Notes: generated by a model from the letters alone, not told the origin. 64,000 bases of DNA from Malachius bipustulatus (GCA_910589415.1 OU342635.1:40388929-40452928), one strand, 5' to 3'. Shown: positions 31,057 through 44,259, counted from the first letter of the stretch. Numbers and translations: made by a program.

Positions 31057-32240
31057 CTGAAAAAAATACATTTTTCATAATTTACTTTTTAGTTTTCCTA
31101 TTTTTCTATTAATTTACATTTATTATTTAAATTAATAATTATTTTACTTTGCTTTACTTTTATTAAATAAATAAAGCTTAATCCAGAATACCAGCCTTCA
31201 AGATATATAAATAAATAAAAAAAATACAAGAATAATCAAGTGTCTTGAGGCACCAACCCATTGGAGCTATAAAAGGTTTGCGGTTGCGCATTATAACGTT
31301 TCATGGACTTATATCTACTTATTATCTCTCTTTGAAAAAAAACTTTATAAAATTCACCTTGGACTTCTTGTAACTCCCGTGGAGCTTTATTATCTTATTT
31401 TTTATTATGTGTATTGCTCATTCAATGTTGAGTTATTCAAAATAAGCCCATAAAAAATTTGTTCCTCTGGTTTTTTTGGAGCTCCACAATTTGACAACAG
31501 CGCTGTATAAAATTAACTACAATTCCAGGAGTTGAATAACCCGGAAAAGGATGCAGATATTTTCAAGAAAATTGTCTAATCAGCACCATTACGTATAAAT
31601 TGATAATTTCCCACGTTACTAAATTCTGTAATCGCATCAGCAAGACGAAACTGTGTCACTCTATCTGACTTTCTTCACTAAAGTCTTTCAGTCTTTAAAT
31701 ACATCTTTGTTTTCAGACTTATTTATATGATTTTTGTCCGTGGGAGGAAATAATAATTATTATGTATAAAGTTAAAATAAATTAAATAAGCGTTTTCAAT
31801 AATAATTATTATCATAAGAAAAGTAAATTGTTAAATTTTTGAATTGAAAGTTTCTGCTACGCGCATGATTATGGCGCACATAATATACTTCTTGCAGGGT
31901 TGCCAGACTTTTTTAATTTCAGAATTGCCCAACAAAAAATATATTAGGGGAATTCTGAGGCGCTAAAACTATGAACCGTCATTATTTCACTTCCCGTTAG
32001 TTAGTACCCCTAAATAGGTACCTAGATAAATGCAAAACTAAAAATTTGACGGAAATTAGCTTGAAAATTATGTCCTGAAACTAAGGGAAATTGTTTTTTA
32101 AACTTTGAAATAAAACAAAAGGATGAGAAGAGAGGGAGATACTTTAAAAATAACTGAAAAAAAAAACAACGGAAGACCTAACCTATCTAAATGGTAATAA
32201 CCAAAGATACTGTCTTAAAAAATACTACAAGAAAACTCAC
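31057..32240. other. Shootin intron 1
   Basis: A 1.2-kb AT-rich intron with no recognised element. Confidence 0.6.
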
Positions 32241-32520
32241 CTTTTTCCTTTTCCGAAAGTAAACCTTTCCTCCTCACTTCCGCTTCTTCGTATTTATTTT
32301 TCCACTTGCTCAATTCAACGCTACTTCGACTAGTACTGTTTTTCGCTTCGAAACTGTTCCTGGTATTACTGTTGACCATCCTGGATGGCTGGGTCCCGAT
32401 TCCAAGCGGACTGGAGGAGCACCGATAGGCCGGTTGTTTCCTTAGGGGGATATTCGAGGAACTCCCATTCATTTTTCCGGTCGGACTTGTCGGAACCCTG
32501 CCGCTAATACTGTTGTTCAT
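32241..32520 (-). CDS. SHTN1: Shootin-1 homologue, exon 1 (start)
   Basis: ATG at 32520 (MNNSISGRVPTSPTGKMNGS) and donor AAAAAG|GTGAGT. The first 60 residues are Ser/Asn-rich and probably disordered, then VELSKWKNKYEEAEVRRKGL begins the coiled coil. With exons 2-6 the coding length is 1,551 bases, exactly 517 codons, giving 516 residues, a little shorter than the human protein. A possible divergent exon starts 480 bp away at 33001, so the intervening DNA may be a shared promoter. Confidence 0.8.
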
Positions 32521-33000
32521 TTTGGTTGACGTTTGCGCCTGAAAATAGAGGTATTTATTTATAAATATTGATAGCGCAGTCTGTGGAACAATAACAATAA
32601 TGCCCGGAGCTGTGTGTAATTTCCGGGTTCTCTTTTAGCGCACACTTATTATGGAAAACGAACGGTTGCTGTAATGTTTATGGGTGTTGTGGATGCTTTC
32701 ACTGCATTTTTAACATCCTTTCAGGTGAATTTATTTATATTTAAATATTTACTGTAGTGGAGTGTTTGGTTGCTTCATAAAATAATAAATAACGAGGAGT
32801 GACATTGGTAAATAAAAACCAGAAGCATTCAGATTGATAGTGTACACTTGCACGTTCACAAAAGTAATATTATTATTAAACTGTTATTTTTTTATTACAT
32901 ATAACTATTTTTTTAGATAATTTTAGATGAGATATAAAGGTAATTACGTTAATCTTCTGCCCCTGGTCTCCATCAGACTCATACATAAGTCTCAAAAGTA
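32521..33000. promoter_or_regulatory. Region upstream of shootin exon 1
   Basis: No core promoter motif is convincing. The region lies between the shootin start and a possible divergent first exon, so it may hold promoters for both. This is inferred from position only. Confidence 0.3.
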
Positions 33001-33109
33001 ATGGCGGATGAAAACCAAGGGAGCAAAATTTTTGAAGGCAGTGATCCCTATGACGCTCTGGGAGCGGTGCATGAGCGGAGATATCGATTCACGTTGGCCT
33101 TGAATCTCT
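33001..33109 (+). CDS. Possible first coding exon of an unrecognised gene
   Basis: AAAGTAATGGCGGATG opens a frame of 36 codons plus one base. It begins MADENQGSKIFEGSDPYDAL and contains GAVHERRYRFTLALNL, and ends at a good donor CT|GTAAGT. The residue mix is protein-like and the ATG context is favourable. I do not recognise the family. Part of it (33044-33082) is repeated in inverted form at 33468-33506. No further exon is recognised in the window, so a long first intron would be needed. It could instead be the arm of a small inverted-repeat element with a chance frame. Confidence 0.35.
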
Positions 33110-33549
33110 GTAAGTTGTGTGACATTTGGCATCATCTGCAAAGGTGCCATTTATAAGGGTGTGCAAATGTATAAGTCAACTGTGAAAAAATTAAAATTAA
33201 GATGTGTACAAAAGCTGTGTTCTGTATCTCAATCGGTTCTTAAGATATCGTTAAAAACTAAAAAAAATTTTTACATCCTGTATCTCGAAAAAAGTACATT
33301 TGCGGACCAATGTCAATATAGGAACTTTTTTCTTAGAACGAGGCAGAGAATCACACCTTTCATTTTCCGTCATCTGTTTTAAAAAACCCTGTACCTATAT
33401 CTAAATAAATAAAGTAATGTTTTGTTCACACCAAGAAATGTTTTTGTTCACACCTGTGTTTCCTGAGATCTCCGCTCATGCACCGCTCCCAGAGCGCCAT
33501 AGGGATTTCCCTGCAGTGAATGCGCCATAGGGATTTCCCTGCAGTGAAT
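33044..33549. repeat. 39-bp inverted repeat plus 28-bp tandem repeat
   Basis: The segment 33044-33082 (ATCCCTATGACGCTCTGGGA ... GCGGAGAT) occurs as its reverse complement at 33468-33506 with one mismatch. Directly beside the second arm a 28-bp unit, starting GCGCCATAGGGATTTCCCTG, is repeated twice in tandem (33494-33521 and 33522-33549). RNA across this region would form a stem with a loop of about 385 bases. Confidence 0.75.
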
Positions 33550-36500
33550 GCGCCTTTTCAATAAAAAAAGTTAATAAATTTTGAAATACGTGGGATGACA
33601 CGCACCCAAAATTGAGACTGCATTTAACTGTAAATCGAAGAGCGTCAATACGAAATTCAAGATAGAGAAAGACACAAAATTATCAAGATTTTGATTATTG
33701 AACTTTTACTAATAAGCCTATTAAACCATGATCGGACGAACGATGCATGAATAGTTGATTATTTTTTCTTGCAAGCGAAAGTTACAAAAATCTCTTCGAG
33801 ATAAATTAGGGAGTGTTATTTTTAATTACGCGAGTGATGTTATACAAAGTCTGGACGCTGACGATGACCGTCGTAGGTAGTTTAATTTTTTTGACCTCCA
33901 CAATTGGCGGTATAAATTCTAGTTCGTCGCTATATTTGTTCAGGTAAAAATTCTCAGAACTTCTGTTTTTTAAACCTCAATTAATAGCCTGGAGGGTTTG
34001 GATGCGCGAGGTGCATGTATAAATACCTGAAGGCGAAACCATTATTCTATCAATCTTCTATTTGTAATAGAAAATAGAATAGAAGAAAGGAGGTCACCTA
34101 TAAGCCTACAGGTTCTTTAATAATATGTAGATATTTGCGTCGATAATAGTAATAGTGAATAATGATTAATGATTATTCGTCGCAGGTAGGTACTTCACAG
34201 GTAGATACTCGCAAGTACCTCATCAAGTACCTTATACCGAATAAATAAAATATTTAGTAAGGCAAATTTATCAAGAACTTTATTTTGGCTGCCTCTGTAA
34301 CATTGACGCGACTTAATAAGTATTCATATCTTCTTAACGCTTTCAATTTTAATTGAATCGTAGGTTGCATAAAATGTAGGTACATATACATATGAGAGAA
34401 AAATCCTTGACTTTTTAATAAAAACATGATGTTTAAAAGATCTTTACGAGGATAATAAAATGATCGATAAATTTATTTTGCGAAAAGTAACTACCATATA
34501 AGTAGTTGTTTGCATTCATATGACGCCAGTGAAGGCGATTAATATTCAGGGAAGGCAGCATACTTTGCCATAAAAATAAAACACCGCCGAATATTGAATA
34601 ATAAGAACCAAACCAATCATTAATAATGTATTTTTTAGTTTAGAGAATCCTATTAATTGCTCTTGTAAAATTATCACCATTTCCTGAAATTTAATTATTT
34701 TACGAGAATCATCTAGAAATAATATTTCGATTTAATCTCGTTAATTTTCTTTATCAACAGGGGATAAGGATACTGAATATTTCTGAAACTTGTTACAGAA
34801 ATAAAATAGCATATAATTTGACTTAGGTATTGTTAATTTTGTATGCAGATATAGATATCTGATTGGCCTAAACTTGACTTTAGTTCCACCTCTTGAAGCT
34901 TTCAGCCAATCAGTTGTCAGAATTATGAATATTTTGTCAAATGTCATCGTATATCCTTCGTGAATAGTTACATGTTACATGCTGGTTATCCAGCACCACT
35001 GGTCACTGGTCATCGTCACGCCTGATTAGTTTTCTAGCTTTTTAGCCTCCTTCAGTTTTAGATTTGGAAAGGTACCTGCATGAGCCTTAGAGCCTTAACA
35101 TTAAACTCGAGTTGTTCTTGAATTACTTTTAAGATCACGGCATTGGTGTTGGTGTTTGGTGTTGCACAAGCACAAACAGAATTAGCTCGTATGGCTTATG
35201 GCTGAACAGTAAATCCTCTTCATTATTATTAAAGTCCTCATAATCAAGATGCGTTCGTCGGTTTTAGAACGGATCAAGATCGTTAATTAAAATAATATGA
35301 AGAGCTGCGGTTGATTTATCTAACTACATATTATACTAGTCGTTCCGTTATAATATCGAACAGATGTTCGCGAATGTTGTTTGTTTGAAATTACATTTTT
35401 GTATTGTTCTTGACATCATTTTCCATCTAATTCGAAACAATATTACTTTCAATTTTACATCTGAATATGGCAACAACTTGGGAATCAACTAGTTTATTTT
35501 ACTCTTACCTAGAAAGTGTTAAAGGAGCTAAGACTGATATTTATCAACTACCTAACATCGTACAATCACTTATTATTCGACTAGGTGTATAGGAAAAAGT
35601 AGAACTAAATGTAAATGTAACAAAATAAGCAGAAGTATTTTGAATTGATTGGTGATGGTTCTGTATAAGGTGCATGCTAAAATGTAATTATTGAATGAAA
35701 ATTAATCAATCAGTTTAATACTTATTACACATCTCTTTATTTATTGAGTTGGTATCACTGCCTGTCATAAAATAATACCGTCAACAATCATCATAAGTTT
35801 ACACAAAAAATGGGAAACAAACTTTCACAACCAAAGCGAGAATAAGATAATAATAGCTTGCTAAATGCACAAGTGTGCGAAGGCCATTACAGAAACGAAG
35901 AAAAATAAGAAGAAGCTTAGTCTAAATAAGAAGCTAATAATTAATAAGTCATCATAACTTTCAGTACGCTTATACTATTGACAGTTGCATCTCAGAAGTC
36001 AACACACATGGCTTTGTTATTAATATGTAATTAATTGAGAATTTCTACCTCGAGCCTCATTGTCTTGTCAAGTCCCTATTCGTCAGGGCGCGTATAGGGG
36101 ATTTACAAAAATATAAGGCGGAAAGTTTCAACTATGACAGCTATGTATGAAATGAAGCTGTCAAAACAGTCAATGAGAATAATAAAGTTTCGCAGAAAAT
36201 TGTAATTTTCTGTGTTTTTGAATGAGTTAATAAATTTTGACAGAAAGTTAGTGGCGCCCTCTCTCGCGGCAGGAACAACTATATAAGTATTATAGCATTA
36301 TAACGCCAAATGTTACCGTTTTATACTATTAGGGGATCAACCCTCTTTTATGGTGAATTCTCATTGGTGTGATTACAATAATTAAAATTTATAATAGTGT
36401 AACACGTTATTGGGAAAAATCAAATATTAGGTAGGTACTTAACTGCCGAGAGTATAAACAAAAAAATACATACATTAATAAATTTAAATAAACTTACAAT

Positions 36501-36959
36501 AATAAAGTTATGAGCAAATAAAAAACGGAAATTGATCAATCATTAAACTTGAATTTATAAGTAAATAACAAAACAATGAAAGGCATTTGTTTACTGTTTT
36601 CATAGCTTTATGATAAATTGTAATAGACTTCTTATTACATGAATTATTATTACTTATACTATAATAAATGTACTATTATAGAACGTTATGTCATGATAAG
36701 ATTAGAGGATACTAAGTATATACATACTTTCAAAAACAAGTTAAGCTCTGTTCTTATACATAATGTACATATTTTATACATAGGTATATTATTATTTAAA
36801 TATAATTATTATTCTATAATTATATAAATAATTAAAAATAAATGAGAGCGTAAATTCTCTAACATCATAATATGAGCTAAAAATAATAGAAGAAGAATAA
36901 CTAATTTCAAAGCAGATTTCGTTAAATTTAAAAAAGTAGTCGATCAGTCGATCAAGAAA
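33550..36959. other. Long non-coding stretch
   Basis: No coding region, RNA gene or inverted-repeat element could be supported across these 3.4 kb. It is AT-rich. If 33001-33109 is a real first exon this would be its first intron. Confidence 0.4.
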
Positions 36960-37510
36960 TTTCATTAAAAACGGCGAAAAATATTAGGGTGTTATGGAAG
37001 TTTTGACTTAAACTAGTCTCTAAAAATTGCCAAAAATTTTCAGAAAACCGAAAACAAAAGGAGAAAATATTTTAAAAGGCGTAGCGTAAAATCCGAGCCT
37101 CAAAAACTGGCCAAGCAGTTTTGTTGAAACTGCGAAATAATTTTTTTAATTAAATTATTTCAAGGGGTGTTATGGGAATTTTGACTTAAACGAGCCTCTT
37201 AAAATGGACCCGGAATTTTTTTATCGCAAAAAACTCACTTTGAGACAAATTTGTTCAATTTCGAGGTAACTGCGAGTCTCAAAAACCAAACAAGCAATTT
37301 TCTTGAAAACTGCGAAATAAAATTTTTGATTAAATTTTGTCAAGGGATGTTCTGGGTATTTTGACTTATACGAGCCTCTTAAAATGGGCCCGGAATTTTT
37401 TTGGTAATAAAAACTTTCTTTACGACAATTTTGTTCAATTTCGAGGTAAATGCGAGCCTTTTAACCGACCAAAATATTTTTCTGAAAATGGCGAACTGAA
37501 ACTTTTTTGT
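36960..37510. repeat. Diverged tandem repeat, about 180-190 bp unit
   Basis: The phrases ACGAGCCTCTTAAAATGG, CCCGGAATTTTTTT and TTCAATTTCGAGGTAA occur twice about 185 bases apart, and weaker matches lie on both sides (AAAACTGGCCAAGCAG, AAACCAAACAAGCAA). About 2.7 copies are visible. There is no coding frame. Confidence 0.7.
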
Positions 37511-39448
37511 GGTTGTTGATTGACGTAAAAATTAACATCTTCAAATCGACCTATAGAATTTTCAGAAAAATCCTAAAAATTACTCTTTTCAGAAATATAG
37601 TTAGGTATACCTAATACCTACCTACAATAATCAATAATTAAAACACCTAACATCAATAAAATTGTACGTTGTTTATTAATTTATTACATAAACATTCATT
37701 TTGTTTTATAAATACATAATAACGTAACTTCCAAAGTCTAAAAGAATAGGCGCCCAATTTGAATGTTATTATTGTAATACTTGCAATAATTCAAGTCTTT
37801 TATGTATTCATGGAAGTGAGTCAGTCTGTGAGTTAAACAAAGAGCTAATTTAATTCATACTCATTGATTATTATGAATAATTATTAGGTATTAGTAATAG
37901 TTAAGAGTTAAAGGTCGTTGCAGTTACAGAACTATCGTGATAATCTCAATAAGCTTTGTCTCAATTTTTCTTAATTCAAGCGCAATGCCCTGTATGTATA
38001 CAGTTCTTCTTATTCAGGGGCGTCAGTACCTATGTTAATTTTTGCATCTCTTAAACAAATTTGAATATTTTATTATACGCCATAAACAATAATACCTATA
38101 CGAAATTTCCCCGCCACTTATCTAACTTTAATTTAGCCGCGCCTATGTATAATCGGGCCATAAAAAAGACAATAAAACATTTAAATAATATGTACACATA
38201 TTGTACCTACGTCACTGGGTGATATAAAAAATAGATCTAGGTGCTGAAATAAGTAGTGTCTTTCATATTTTTCACTCTGCTGGTTTCTAAAATTTTATTG
38301 GAGTGTTCTATATATTATGTTGTCGGCGCGCTGAGACCACTTCTTCTGACACATAAGACTGCTGAACTATCGTCTCAATTCTATAATCTCAATAAATAGG
38401 TGTTTCTTTATTGTTCCCATTCCGTAGAAGATCATATAATAATAATAATATGTAGTAACAAAATATCGCGTGTATAAAACAGAAGCAAGAATGAGAAAGT
38501 GCAAGAATCGATAGTACAAACTATACATCACACCAAGCTCTAATTAACGCGATAGAGGCTCGTTTAATAAATTTTAATTAAACGGATTCCTTCATTTGTG
38601 ACAAAATTAGACGCTATAACCGTTTCGACCGTGAGATTCAATTCGAGGAGCGATTCCCTCTTCAATTTACATCGTCGGGGTTTCAGTTTTACAAGAGGAT
38701 TTTACGTTTACCTATAAATTAGTTATATTTTTAGGCGGAACAGAACACTTCTATGACTTTTAGGAGAAGTTCAATGCCTTGGGAATGCACGGATACCCAC
38801 GTACCCTATTCTTCTCTCTCCGGCTGCAAGTTTAATTTTATGGCATGCCTAATTATAATAATAATAATAATAATAATCTGGGAATTGTTATAAGTTACAA
38901 AAAAAGTAATTTAATCAAAGATAAAAAATAAAAAAAAGCGAGAATTTACTTTTATTGAAACAATTTATTTAAAACGTTTGTTTGTGGGATGTCTTTCTGG
39001 ATGTTTGTAACTAAAAGTTCAACCATTTTCCGTACAAGTAATTGAAACTGAAACTACTGGATTCTAAAAATTCCAATAAGTACATATTATACAGGGTGAT
39101 TTAGGTTGAATCTTGAGTGATGAAGCTTTCTTTAGAAACGCTTAATTTCGACGCCAGAGGGCGCTGGAGTTGAATTTTTCCCCGGTTTTGCTTCACAACT
39201 TTAGAAACTCTTCCACAAACGGTTCTCTTCTAGAGTAACTTCGATTTCTCGCTTATGAACTTTTGAACTATAAAGTACTAAATATAGCTGAAGTTCTTCT
39301 TGGATAGTTAAAAACTGTACTGACTTCCACGTGCGCCGATGAGGCGTTCCTTATACACAAAGGCCGCAAAAAAATTTGATTTGTCAAAAAACTTTAAAAG
39401 CAAAATATCTATGATTGCTTGTATAACTTATTTTCCCCAATTAGATAT
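37511..39448. other. Non-coding gap
   Basis: No gene supported. An AATAAT microsatellite lies at 38856-38876. The phrase TATACAGGGTGATTTAGG at 39090 is the end of a CAGGGTG-type element with no clear partner. Confidence 0.4.
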
Positions 39449-39565
39449 ACAGGGGGTGTTTTAGTTTGTATGTTCATATAACTCCGTTAAAAGGTAGAAC
39501 ACGTAAAAATAATTATGTTTTTCTATCAAAGTTTTGCTCTAAAACGCTTTATTTTCGAGATATAT

Positions 39566-39712
39566 GCCCGTATTCACAAACGATAATTTCCAAAATAATT
39601 ACGTAATCAATTATCCCCATCTCATTCTATTGCAAAAAAACTGCATATCTCCATCTCACTCATTTAAATAATTACGTAATTATTTAGGAAATTATCGTTT
39701 GTGAATACGGGC
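39566..39712. mobile_element. Nested MITE M9 inside M8
   Basis: A 147-bp unit with perfect ends GCCCGTATTCACAAACGATA and ATTTCC, and the reverse complement at the other side. Inner ATAATTACGTAAT parts also pair. It interrupts the left arm of M8 just after CGAGATAT. The uninterrupted right arm of M8 shows the order of events. Confidence 0.8.
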
Positions 39713-39841
39713 AATAGGGTGTTAAGCTATAGGGGAAAAATATATTTTATGAGATATGGCTGCTCCGTACCCTTAACTGAACACGCGCTGTATAATAGAG
39801 GGGCCAAAATTTCTAAGTACAAAAAACTCTTCAGATGAAAC

Positions 39842-39898
39842 CAGTGGCGTAGTTATGTTTTTTTTTTATTTTTAAGTCTCAAAATTACTACGCCACTG
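39842..39898. mobile_element. Very short palindromic element M10 (57 bp)
   Basis: The perfect 12-bp ends CAGTGGCGTAGT and ACTACGCCACTG enclose 33 bases rich in T and A. CAGTGGCG-type ends are usual for hAT-like non-autonomous elements. Similar GCCAGTGGCG phrases recur at 57610, 58275 and 59100. Confidence 0.6.
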
Positions 39899-40083
39899 AA
39901 GAAAAAGAATTAAACTTATTTTTAGGAGATTTTCAATAAAATTGATTTTTTCTTCCAAGTTGAACACTCTGTATCTCGAAAATAAAACGTTTTAGAGCAA
40001 AACTTTTATAGAAAAACACACAATTATTTTTACGTGTTCTGTCATTTGCCGGAGTTATGAACATATAAACTGGAACATCCTGT

Positions 40084-40560
40084 ATAATGACGGAAGAGTT
40101 TATTTCATAAAGAAATGTTTTATGGTAAAATATTCTCCTTTTTTTGAATCGATAAGATAACATTACCATTAGCTTCTTCCTCTTTTTTTAATTAAAACTC
40201 CAAATTAGTGTACCTGTAAATTATAGTGGTACATTTTTATGTATAATAAGAAAACGTGTTCTAAAAGTCTCATAAACTTGCGCTATTTGACTAAAATGCC
40301 CAATCAATGGTTTATTCACGCTTCAGGCAGCAGAGTCACGTTATAATGACGTCATTATCAAGTCATTTTTGGGTCCCCGGCGTCATATTACCAAAAAATC
40401 ACAGGATTATTGTCGTTATTTCTCAGACGTGATTTATACGTGGTGTTTATGACGTCGATCTAACGTAGGGTTTTCGTTATTTACCAGACAAACTGAATGT
40501 TTGAATCTGGCGCTACAATTCTGCCTTACAGTAAATTATTTTTAGTAAATATTAACATTC
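40084..40560. other. Non-coding gap
   Basis: No gene or element recognised. Confidence 0.4.
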
Positions 40561-41060
40561 ACATGTCCTAAGTCCGTCAATTTTTTCGGGACCGAGGAGC
40601 GAAATAGGGGTGCTGGGTGGGTAAGAAGCTAAAAACAGCCCTTGCAAACTAATATTAAGGTCACAACTAAGGTCTCTTTCGACACTATGGTCGCATTGCT
40701 ATTTTTTTCTTCACTTTCAAGGCAAGGAATATCTTCGAAATTAACAGTAGCACGATTATTATTTTGATATTTGCATTTGAATTCCAAAAAGCGTGACATC
40801 CATCGCTATTATGGTCTGGATACGATTGAGTGCACTTGAGGTCTTATGCCGGTTCTGGAGCGCGCGAGTGATGAGAATCCGCCGCCCACCCGACGATGAG
40901 ACGGACTGACCGTGTATAATAATATGTGCGGTAGTAACCAGGACCGGACTCCCAAGTCCGATTTTTAGTGCCGTTTTTTTTGCTAACCTTGTATTTGCAA
41001 AGCAAACGAATACCTTCCTGGCGTTACTACAGGTACGTCCTCCACCCCTATAAAGTCTCC
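40561..41060. mobile_element. Element family M7, copy 2 (ends lost)
   Basis: Matches 30170-30690 in the same orientation. Shared phrases include TTTTTTCGGGACCGAGGAGC, GGGGTGCTGGGTGGGTAAGA, AACAGTAGCACGATT and AATACCTTCCTGG. It has extra sequence near 40801-40940 that copy 1 lacks. The CCGCGG ends are not preserved. Hence an older, truncated copy. Confidence 0.7.
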
Positions 41061-44000
41061 TCTTCTACCTCTTGCTTGTACAAATGTTCCTCTCAATTTC
41101 TCATCGGAGTTATATCTGCATTGCTTGTCAGATCTAAATTGTCTATACAATGATGAAAATAAAGTTTACTTTTGACAGACGTCCAAAATTTGATTGACGA
41201 TGACGTTATAGCTAAGTTTTCGCCAACACCTTGTATAATTGTGTTAACGTAACTTCTAAGCACTTTTTTTGAATAATGAATAATTCGTTGATCTCAAAAT
41301 AAGCCCCATGACGACGTATGCAGTTTGCATCTTATTTACTTTTTATTTATAGTTCTTAATAAGGAAATGTGTGCTAAAAATGTTATGTCAGGTTTTCTCC
41401 ATAAAAGAAATCAATTAGTCAGAGGTAGGTCTACGGACTTGTAAAAATTGATAATATGTAGGTGAAATAGAGTTTTTACGCTCGCGGAGAAAGTTTTTGT
41501 GTATATCCAAACCGACATGTTATATTAATTGATTGCATAATTATTGAAATACCGCTTTTACGTAAGAATTTTAAGATTATTAGGTACATGAAAATTGTTC
41601 AAATAGACCACGCAATTGAATTAAAATCGCCATTTAATTGACCGAAGATTCCAAAAAAGTGCTAGTTGCAAAACGTGTCCTCAAAAAGTAAATTTTACTT
41701 TATTTCTAAAAAAAATCGGTTAAGTGCGTGCGTGTTGAACTCGTATAATGTACGGGGGTTCCCACATCAAGGGGTTCCGTACCATATTCTAAGGTCTTGT
41801 CAGGATGCAATTCCATACAAGCAACTATATCTAAATTAAGTGAAAGATTATGTGGGCCCAAAACCTACTTACAGCTGCTGTGATGGCAAAACGACGAGAG
41901 CAATATAATTCTCATGGTGTCATTTTTGCTGTCTTTCTTCATTAATTTATAGTCCTTTGTTTAGAACCATATTTGTAGCCCCGAGTAGTGTACCAAAAGG
42001 TGTTTTTTTCGACATTTTCCGCAATATCTCGAAAACTAAACTAAGAAAACTTGTGAAAATATTTTTGAGATCTCAAAAAATATACCGGGTGTCCCATTAG
42101 TGCGGGATTCTTCTCTGTCAGCTTTACTTTTGAAGCTATAAAAAAAGATGAGGGAGAAAAATTGTATGGTTTGAAGAGACCTTCAACCTAAAATAATTTT
42201 CAGCTACACAGGATGGCCCAATATCGCTGTACGCCTTACAACTTTGTTATTTTAAATAGGACACCCTATATATTATTACATTTTCAGATTATCTGGAAAA
42301 AATCAGTAAGAATGGTTTTCACAGTTTCAGTATAATGTGAATAGTTTTTGAGTTATAAACAAGTGAAAATTGCCATTTTCCATTTTCAAAGCAGCTTACA
42401 ATGAAAACGGCTCAAGACAGCAGAAAAAGGTTTACATGTCTCTATCTTAACTTTTTACAAGGTATCCTATGATGTGGATGAAATTGTTATACAGGGTGAT
42501 GAAAAATCTGAAAATTTTCATCACCCTGTGTGACACTTATATACCTACACCCGGTATTATAAAACTTTTAAGGCCATCACTGAATATAGCTGACTTTAAG
42601 TGCATAAGGATGCGAAGGCCATTATGATATAGAGGAAGAAGACTCGTCGTCAGTCCGGTATATTTAGATTTCAATTTTTAATTCATTGAAGGGGGGGGGG
42701 GGGGGATTTTTGCCATCTTTAGAGTATACGTATACCTACAACCTACCACGTATGAATGTATAGGAAACTTGAATCTGAGTTATCGACTTTCGATTAACAA
42801 CTTCGATGTGATAATTTTTGGCGATTGTGCTAAAGAAAAAGAAGTTATTTGACCAGAAAACCCTCCATTTTGTAAATAATCGGTTGTAAGATAGTTACCA
42901 AAAAAAAAAAAAAATGGTTTCGGCTGTTTCTTCGATTTTACACGACTGTTATTCGTAAAACACTAACACCATTTTACCCCTTACTCAAAGATGGAGGAAA
43001 ACATGCAAGGAGTTCATGGTAGGAAACTCCGATTTAAGCTTTCTAACTGGATGAGGCTACCCGGCGAAGGCGAAAAATTTTTTCTTCCCCAATAAATAGC
43101 AAAATAACCTATATAGGCAAGGGTTAACTAAAGGGAAACTAATGCCAAAAACTTCAGGGGTGATTCCAGAGTTCATTGAAAGAAAAAAACTTCGTAAGAA
43201 CATAAAATACGTTGAAACAAAAGTATTCGCTCTAGAACTATAATATCTGTCTGAACTTTATCGAAGCGCGAAGAAAAAACTTTTTTGAATGTTAATTTAA
43301 ATACCCTGATGTTATCTTGTAAACGAAACGCCTATGTGGAAAATGACATAAGTAAATCCCATTACTTATTACCAAACGATTAAGTACGCACTTTTTTGCA
43401 ACTCCCTGTATTTTGCAAGTATTTTACCTGTATTTCTGTCAGTGGCGTTAGTGATGGATTTGAATTTTTTAAGAAAAACAGGCGCTTTTTAAAAACAGAA
43501 ACATATTTGAAATTACAACTCATTTATGAGTCAGTAAGGTCCCATATTTTTTTTCCGGCCGACTGTTATTATCTCACATATTATTCATGGAGTAAAAAAA
43601 TTATAACCATTTTGTTGAATGACCATTACCATTAGGTATTAGAATACCTACCCGATAGATACCGATAGGGACCGATTCCTTGCTGATGAAAATTAAGAAG
43701 GTTTTTTCAAATGAAAATAGATACCCCTCTCCCGTAGAGATGCGATCTCTGAAAGGGGAGGGGGGGGAGGTACGAAAATTGTTTTAAATTTTTTTCTTAA
43801 ATACGGAATAAGGTAACCAGAGAAATGAAATTAAGCAGGAGTAGTCTGCTATTGAGAAGACACTTATTAATGGATAAATTGCAAATTTTCCCCTATGGTT
43901 TCATTGGGTAGAAAAAGTCACCCCTAAAAATTATTTCGCATGCACGAATTTTTTATTACAGCTGTACTTCTACTTTAAACAACAATTTAGATAGCTTGAT

Positions 44001-44259
44001 TTATTTTAAACCAAGAAGTTGTTTTGTAATTTTTTCGCAAATGCAATGTTTTTTTTTTCAATTCTATTACATAGCATGGTGAATTAAGTATGCAAATAAG
44101 TTCTAGGGGTGGCTATTTATACCCCTTAAAACATCTTAAAAAATAAAGGAGAAATAAAGGATAATAAAATTATTAAAGGTTTTCAAAAAAAAAAACTCCC
44201 TAATTTACAACAAGGAATCACCCCCTGATTCTTTACATATTCTTACGCCCTGTATATAG
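41061..44259. other. Repeat-rich non-coding stretch
   Basis: No gene is supported in 3.2 kb. A perfect-type palindrome lies at about 42490-42532, where ACAGGGTGATGAAAAATCTG meets its reverse complement ending TCACCCTGT. A G-run is at 42692-42705 and another G-rich run near 43755. The phrase ATACCGGGTGTCCCATTAGT near 42081 is a further CAGGGTG-like end. Confidence 0.45.

Larger units (their letters stand above)
39449..40083. mobile_element. TIR element family M8 with long arms
   Basis: Ends are ACAGGGGGTGTTTTAGTTTG and, at the other side, the reverse complement of ACAGGATGTTCCAGTTTA. Arms of about 125 bp pair with scattered mismatches and share GAACACGTAAAAATAATT, TTTTGCTCTAAAACG and TATTTTCGAGATA. 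The left arm is interrupted near its inner end by a nested MITE (39566-39712). No coding frame belongs to it. Confidence 0.75.
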
